Source: Molanna angustata (Eukaryota > Arthropoda > Insecta > Trichoptera > Molannidae). From it: DNA of 64,000 nt. Below are positions 26,801 through 35,800 of the stretch, piece by piece. The stretch spans positions 32,525,431-32,589,430 of the forward strand of contig OY754980.1 in the NCBI GenBank assembly GCA_963576475.1. The letters run 5' to 3'. Within the stretch, counting starts at the first letter, position 1. Every line of letters begins with the position of its first letter. Below the pieces are notes generated by a model that was not told the origin of the DNA, did not search any database, and saw nothing but the letters and a program-made list of their open reading frames with translations. The translations under genes and the position numbers were made by a program.

Positions 26801-29800
26801 GTCCGATCGACTTCTTATTAATATCATTCATATGTAAAGTGTATAAACTTAGAGCTGATTAGTTTTCTATAGATATCCGTTAATTTCTTATCTATGATTT
26901 CATCTGTCCAATTTTCAAAATGCTCTCACGGTCTGGAAAATCGAGGTATTTTTATACTGTTTAAAATTTTGATACAGTAAAAATACACTCATCAAAAATG
27001 CATTCAAGGATTGTCAAAATTTAAAGAAAAAAAATGTATGGTCTGCCATATCAATGTGAAATAAACTTCATATTTGTATGAAAAATGTATAATAACAGAA
27101 ATGAAATAGCTTCTGTATGGGAAAATTGAGTGATTAACTTTATATTGATATTGTATGTGTCTCTATAGATAAGTGTATTTTTTATCTTCCTCAAGGGGTA
27201 GGCAGTGAGAAACGAATACTGCATTCTTCTATCTTGACACATATACATCGCCTCATCAACATTGATACACTGTCTCATACATGCTCATCTCGCTAGTAAT
27301 GCAATTTTACTTAAAATTTCTCAACAGGTATCATGTAGAAAGTGGATACTATGAGTTTTGTGACAATGTTTTTGTGTGTATGGTGTATTGTGAAAACTTT
27401 TGTTTTCTGAGAATGTTATTTATGTGTGAAACCAATCTAATATACATATTCTTTATAAAAATGTATTTAGAGATTGTCAAGAAGAAAAAATGAACAATAA
27501 CTATGGTGTGGAGAGTTTAGTGTTGGCTACAGTGGCGGCTCCCCCAAAGGGGCTCTCGGGCTGAGCCCTCCCAAAAATTTTGTTCGATAGATTCCAAAAA
27601 TATTTGCTAAATTAATTCTGGAAATTCATTATTTTTAATAAAAATAAATGTGTTTCCACCTTACGGTTGTAATAGTAAAATACTGCAATAGTTCGTTTCA
27701 TACACCGAGATTCTATGAAAAATTTTGTTCCGCGGACACAATGTACTTGCGCCCGAAGAACTGTATGTAAACTCATATAATTGATTCCAATGCCGTAGTA
27801 CAATATGATGCGAAATGTATGGAGCTCTCGGGCACGTTCCTATATATGTTCATGAATTTACCGGAATATATCTCTTTCCAGTAAGTTGTAGATGAATTAG
27901 TGTATTTATGAACACAACTAATATTAGCGTCTGCGCACTTCGCAATAAGCGGTCAGCTGGAGTGCTGAAGGCCGTTGATGACAGCGCGCCATTTTGCATG
28001 TTGTGTTGTGGTTGTGTTTGCAGAGTGATGAAATACGGTTAATTTAATATATTTAATGATAATTTTTGACAATAGTACACGGTGAATAGTATACATAATT
28101 TAATTTTTGCATTACTTTAATAACGATGATCGTGTGAATGTGAAAAACTAAGGGTCTCCCGGCCAATCATCTCATTATCTCAAATTAGTTCTTGTAAATC
28201 ACGTAAATATATTCGAAGTTTTAAGATGAATTTGTAATAAAAAACGTCATGGCTTTGCAGGTGTAGTGAAAAGAATGCGTATTGCGGGTGTAGTGAATGT
28301 TGTTTTCCGTGTTTACTTTTTGACAATAATTCTGATGTAGGTATTTAATTCTGACTCTGACAAAAACAACTAAATCCAACATGTATGTATGTATGATATA
28401 TGATCCACCCGACCCCCCTTTCTTTCAGGTATTGTAATTGCAGCTTAACAGGAGAATGATGATAAACACTGATCATGCATATGCATGAAAATAATATTTT
28501 TTCACCTCTGTCGAAATTTCACAAGTGTACTGAATATTTTCTCCTTTTAAATACACATTTCCTTTCAAAAAAAAAATTGAGCCCCTCTAATATTTTAGGT
28601 CGCCAGCCGCCAACCCACTCGTTTAGTAAGGTGAAGAGATTTTATGGCTCTGTTTTCCTAGTAAGGTGACAAGATAATTACCTTGTAAGCGTAGTCTCCT
28701 AGCGCCCTGCTGACGGCAAGGCTGCCATTGACTCTGCTGATCATGACCGACCCCCCCGCCCTGATGATACGGTCCCTCTCCTCGGGCAGTGCTGGTTTGT
28801 GGTCCCTGGTGGCCATCGCCGGTGCCCCCCCCCGGCACAACACCGCCCTCGAATCCCCGCAGTTGGCCAGGTGCACCTTGGTTGGGGAGACCCAGGCGCA
28901 GATGGCAGTGGAGCCAGATGTGCCCAGGGAAACCTCCGGCATATCGCGCATGTCCTCGTCAAAGCGGAGGAAGCCTGCGCGAATGCCCTCCGCTATCTAA
29001 CAATAAACATTCATATTATTATAAAATGAGAAATGAAGATATAAGAGCCAAGTGTAACTTGAAGAAGGTTAGTGTTAACAGAATGAAAGTATACAAACTT
29101 AAACACACAGTAGTTTGGTCACATGGGAAGAAGGAATAAAGAACAAATTAATGACAAACAAAATTCATAGAGCTAATTGAGAAGTTACGATAGTTGGGCA
29201 GTTAAGGCCAAAATATTCTGATAGAAGGAAACTTCAGAATAGTAAATAACACAAGTGTATGGCCTCGGTTTCCTCTACCTGTCTCAATAACAGAGACAAG
29301 GGGTGATGGTATGTATTATGATGTAACTGTATTTATCGTTGGTTTTTGCAAAAAGAGATGTAAATATTTTTATGCCTAAATAACATATTTTTTGTTAATT
29401 TGAAATTGTTTTTTGTCAAAACATCTCAATTCATCCAGGCCATGAAATCCATAGTCTCAGAATGTCATGATTTTTTTTTTTATTCATGCCATTTGCCATC
29501 AAGATTTTGTCCGGACTGGGGGGTGGTGGGGAGGGGGTTATTTGTGTTGAATCCTTCAATTCAACTATAAAAGAGGTTGTGTTATTAATATTTTAATAAC
29601 TTGGACTCAAATAAATTTTCATAGCATATTACATATAAACTGATGTACGTATGTGAACCATAATTTGTCTTTTGGAAAGTAAAATTTGGGGTTTTGAGGA
29701 ATTAGAAAAAATGTCAGACAAATAGCCATCAATTTTCTTCCAAAATGTAATAGTTTGAACTTTTAGGATTATTATAAAAAAGAAAAAACTTTGGTTAACA

Positions 29801-32800
29801 GAGAGCCTTTTTTGAAAATTGCATTTAAAAAATTTAAGTTTTTTCGTTAAAAAAAATCATAAAATGCAAGTTTGATGGAATATATGTTGCAATGTATAAT
29901 ATATAAGTTGTATTGTAGTATTTCCTTGTTCTGTAGAGATTTTAGAAAATATAAGTGAAAAAATGATTCTGATATGATGAAAATTGTCAGTTATGATTTT
30001 TTTAGTAAAACCTTGTGTCTCTGCCTAAAAGCTCGGAAACAACAAAAATGTTTTTTTTTACAAATTTTGAAAAATCATATCTCAAAAAGTATTCAAGATA
30101 TCAACATAATATTTCAGATTGTTAATAAGGATAGCAAATGGTATGAATAAAAAAAAATCATGACATTCTGAGACTATGGATTTCATTTTTATTTTTTTCT
30201 GGATGAATTGAAATGGATATAACAGATTGCAATCGAGAAAACCACACCTGGTTATCTGGCATTATTAGACGTCTACCATATCCGGCACCAATTGGCCAGA
30301 TCCTATTTTGTGATCCAGTAAATTAAATATATACATGAAACCAATTTATAGTTAAGAGGGCGACTGCTGCCAACGTTTCAATTTTTTCAATTTGAAATAG
30401 CATCATTACCTACTACAAAACGAATCATTTTGAAAAAAATAACCTAGTTAGTTTGGATATTAATAATGAAAAATATAACTTAACTTTTTAATTATTTTCT
30501 GTACATATTATTGTAGAAAAATAATAAATATACCCCGATTTTTGACATTTACCTTAAATTTCTAATAAATTATAAGATATAGAGGAATATATTTTTTTAT
30601 AAATTAAAGCAGTACAAATATCTGGAAAAATATGATGTGACGTTGCATCAATGCATCAGGTTAAGTAAATAAACCAAAAAAACTTTTATTTAGCAATGGC
30701 GCTGGACGGAAAATAAATGTTTTTTAGGTTTATTTACTAAACCTGAAGCATTAATGCAACGTCACATCATATTTTTCAAGATATTTTTGTTTTCTTTAAT
30801 TTAAAAAAAATATGTTGAACTACGCCTTATAGTTTATTAGAAATATAAGATAAACGTTGAAAATCGGGGTATGCCATTATTTTTCTACAAGAATTTATAC
30901 AGAACATTATCAAAAAGTTAAGGTATATTTTTCTTTATTAATACCCAAATTATCTAAATTATTTTTTTTATAACTATTTGATAAGAAATAATGATGGTTT
31001 ATCAAATTGAAAAATAGGTACGTTGGCAGCAGTCCCCCCCTTAAGTAAAAAATAGGCTTTCTTAGTCGCTGAATATATTTGTAACTCTGCAAGTAGGGCA
31101 GACGACACAATTAATACTTTTTGTACCATCAGATCCTTTTTCATATCCTATCTTGACATACATGTTTATAGTTTGATATGTATTCTTTGTTATTTACGGC
31201 GCAGGTCGATTTACTAATGACATTATTAACAATTTAGCACTACAAATAATAACACTAAATTATACACTTCCTTATTAACATTATCGATTACCATAATTTG
31301 GTAACTCTAGCAAACTGCAGGACCATAATTGATATATTTTTTTTTAATTGCATATACGCAAACATTGGATTTTTTTCACTGTCGGGAGTCAAATGATATT
31401 ATTATTAACAATAACATCTCAATAGAGACAAAGATTACGACCTGTCATCGGCTGGTTTATGTGATCACTTTATGAGCTTTTCCTGGTCCTTCTATAATAC
31501 CCCATCTTCGTCTCTATTGAGATGTTATTGTCAATAATAATACCCTAATTGATATTATATATTTGTTTAAGTTGGTTAACAATTTCTTGAACTTGTTGAA
31601 ATAATTTGCTTTCACTGTCCGAGCAGAACAACCAGATATCCTAACCATTTTTATATTCCTGATTGTAATAACAACTATACACTCAGAATGCTTTTGTGTA
31701 CTATGCTTGCACGGTGTACAATGCTTTCTTTAATACACTAGACATCTCTGCAAGCTCTCTGAGTGTGTTTAGGACAACTGTCTCCTCCTATCTTTCCTAG
31801 TACTTTGATTTAATCAGCTGTCTTATTTTGGTGTTTTTAATCTCCACACTATGGAATAGGGGAGAGTCACGATTTCGCAAAATTTAAGCGTATTTTTTTT
31901 AGATCAATTTCTCAATGGGTATCATGTAGAGAATGCGCACTATGAGTTTCGTCGTGATGTGTTTGTGTGTATGGCGTATACGGCGTACACACCATACGCC
32001 GTAGTATTTATCTTTTTTGTGTCCTCTCTACAGCCCAAACTATAAGTCCGATCGACTTCATATTAACATCATATGTGTAAAGTGCATAGACCTAAAGCTG
32101 ATTAGTTTTCCATACACAACTTTTGATTTCTTCTCTATGAATTCATCATTTACGTTGTTTTTTTTGTGTCCTCTCTGCAGCCCAAACTATAAGTCCGATT
32201 GACTTCATATTGATATCATATATGTGTTAAGTCCACAAACTTAGAGCTGATTAGTTTTCCATAGACAACGGTTCATTTTTTCTCAATGTTTCTTTATGAT
32301 TTCATCTATTAAAACTGAAAAAAATGCTCTCACGACCTGGAAATTAGAGATATTTTAATTTGGTTTCAACTATTTATACAACACCAAGAATCTTCATAAA
32401 ATTGTATTCAAAGTTGGTCAATGTTAAAAGAAAAATATTCAACGTTTCAAAAATAATATTTTATTTAATGGATTTTTGTATGGAACTTATGTATATGCAA
32501 CAAGAGAATTTTTTTATGTTTGGCAATGTTCAGTTCTTTGATTTCATATTGATATAAGAATATTAATAGCTAGAACTTAGAACCGATTAGCTTTTCATAG
32601 ATATCATAAAATTTCTTCATATGATATCACGTGTCAAAATTGTCAAAATGCTCTAACGCTCTTTAAAACAAAATTTATCTGCTTTTATTAAAATATTTCA
32701 TACAACATAAGCATTCTTCACCATACTGCATTAATAGTTTGTCTATCTTAACATAAAAATATACTATCGTTAGAAAATTTATATTCCTGGTACAGTAAAA

Positions 32801-35800
32801 TTTAGAATGAATAAAAATGTATATAATAAGATAAATTTCTTATGTATGGAAAAGTTCAGTAATTTGATTTCATGTTATAATGTAAAGAGCTTGAACATAG
32901 AACTGATTAGCTTTCCATGAATAACATAAAATTACTTCATATGATATCACGTGTCAAAATTTTCAAAATGCTCTCGCGTTCTTTAAAACAAAATTTATCT
33001 GCTTTTATTAAAATATTTCATACAACATAAGCATTCTTCACCATACTGCATTAATAGTTTGTCTATCTTAACATAAAAATAAACTATTGTTAGAAAAATT
33101 ATATTCCTGGTAGTAAAATTTAGAATGAATAAAATATTTCATATAACATTAGCATATTTTACCATATTGAGATTGTCAACATTTGAAGAAGAAAAAATAA
33201 ACGCTTACTATGGTGTGGAGAGTTTAGTGTTGGCCACGACCCACTCGTTTTTATATGTACTGGTAAATCAATTATACATTATTTGTAATTTTTGTAATCA
33301 ATATTAATTATCCTATTGAATAATGCATGGACTAATAAAGTAATGTACATTGTCTGTTTTATAAATTGTGTAGACTGTATAACTCTCTATCGACCAATAA
33401 AAATAAAATAAAACTAGTTGCATGTAACACATGAGATCCAACTGTCGATAGCGATAGTATGTATAGTTGAAGAATAAGAATCAAACTATAAACCCATAAA
33501 TCCAAATTATTGAAAATTATAACACATGTTGGTATGTATGTCAAGATAGGACAGTATGGAGGTCAGTCCTCTTTTCCTACCCGGAATATGATAACAGCAT
33601 GATAGTTCTGTATGTATGTTTGGAGATCAAGTATCAAATTAATAAGTCTTTTTACATATTGTGTATAGGCGACTGCCATACAAATTGTATGAAGCAATGT
33701 CGTCACTAAATACAATTTTTTTAAAAATTGTTAAAAAAAATGGAAATATAGGCAGTGAAACTTATAAATTTATCATAAAAAATATATTTTTATTAATAAA
33801 AAATTTTGAGATTTTGTATTTGTCTATGTTTATACCAATTTTCAGCGTTCTAGCTTTTATGGTTTCTGAGATATATGGAAAAATAAACAAAAATTCAAAA
33901 GTTGATAACCCCTGAGTGAAACAAAAATTCACAATTCTGAGTATAAAAGTTTTGTAGGCCTATAACTATTTATATATTCTGAAATTTTAGGCTTTGTGAA
34001 TCCAGCGGATCAAAAGTTATAAGGGTTATAAGTTGGTGTTTTTAGCATGCAGTCCACTACGCCATACAAAATGTTCCTAGTATTCCTTATACGCAGGTCT
34101 TGGCTTAATACTTTGTTGATATGTTAAGAGAATAAATTCTCTTGAAAAAATCGACAGTTGGATTATACACTTCCTCAAAAGAATTAGCAAATCAAAGTGT
34201 AAATTGTAAGTTATTTATTACAACAAACACATCATCAAGCTTTCAATTGGGAATAATTCACAAATTTATTACTTTATTTATTATTACTTTTTTGGTATGT
34301 ATTTTTTATTATTATTATTACTTAATTATTAGAATGAATGAGGAACGCCTGATGAAGAAAATATACAGTGCAGACAGGAATGGAATGAGAGGTCGGGGCC
34401 GCCCAAGAAAGGGATGACACAACCATGTGAACAATATTCTGAAAGACGGAAATGTCAGAAGTGTGAGAAACAGACGAACATGTATGAGACATGTATGCAT
34501 GAATGTGGCGAGGCAAGGGATGCGTGCCAGAATAGAAAAATGTTGCGTTCGGTTCTCTCTGCCTACCCCGCGAGGGACATGGCATGATGGTATGAATGTA
34601 TTCTTTTACTACATTATACTATCGATTAATACCTTTATATTCTTCAACTATACATACTATCGTTATCGACAGTTGGGTCTCATGTGCTACATGAAACTAG
34701 TAACTTATGTTAGGTTTTTTTGTAGATAAGAATATAAGGAAATCGAATATTTTTATTATTGCATATGCGCAAACATTGGATTTTTTTCCCTGTCGGGAGT
34801 CAAAGATATTTTATGCCTTGATTTCCCGGTTCCCCTACAATAAATATTCCAACTTCGTCTCTATTGAGATAATTAAAAAATCTGTTAAAAAATATAAGGA
34901 AATTTTATGAATAAGATAGGAACAAGTTACACTAGACAAAAAAATAGTCTTGCTATAAGTGTAAATAAAGTAAAATATACATTTTTTTTATAAAGTTTGT
35001 ACATTCCATCATCATTAATGTTGTAAATTCTGGAATGAAAAGGAAAAATAGTTTTGATCGACGGGAATCCAGCCGAATAAGACAAACAGGGCAAGTCCTG
35101 TTTTATGGTAACCCATGTAATAAACCTTCTTAGTAGCAAGAGTATTTTATACAGAAAATTTTGTAATACATTCCATCATAATTAATGTTGTAAATTCTGG
35201 AATGAAAAGGAAAAATAATTTTGATCGACGGGAATCCAGCCGAATAAGACAAACAGGGCAAGTTCTGTTTTATGGTAACCCATGTAATAAACCTTCTTAG
35301 TAGCAAGAGTATTTTATATAGAAAATTTTAAAAATCAATATCTAAATTTACCCCCAGATTGTAAATGGTGCCGGATCGCAATCCCTAGTGACATTAAATT
35401 TTTCATAGATAACTGGATTTACTAAATAAAAAAACACAATGTCCTCAAAACGACACCCTATCAATATTTGCCCTAAGGCCCAAATCCGTAACACTTAGGT
35501 GTGTCAGATTTGAGATTAGTGACTTTGGAAGTGTAAAAAAACATATGTAAAGACAAGATTAATATTATTGGATAGGAGTGGGACCTTTCGCCCCCGCACT
35601 GCGACCATGTTTGATCTATTGTGCACCTCCCTTTAAGGTTTCATTTCAATAGCAGTTCAGTTTCTTGAATAAAGTCCCATATTTTGCAGATTGAGATACC
35701 TCCCACGTCCTTAGGTCTTAGTATAAAGGCTCCCAGGTGTCTGTGTCTGGATTCCTTTAGAACTGGACACTCACAGATCACATGTGAGGCTGTTTCTTCC

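Noticed and set aside
28789..29139. 116-codon plus-strand frame over PP2C exon 2
   Set aside because: It is antisense to a conserved catalytic exon; GC-rich exons leave all frames open.
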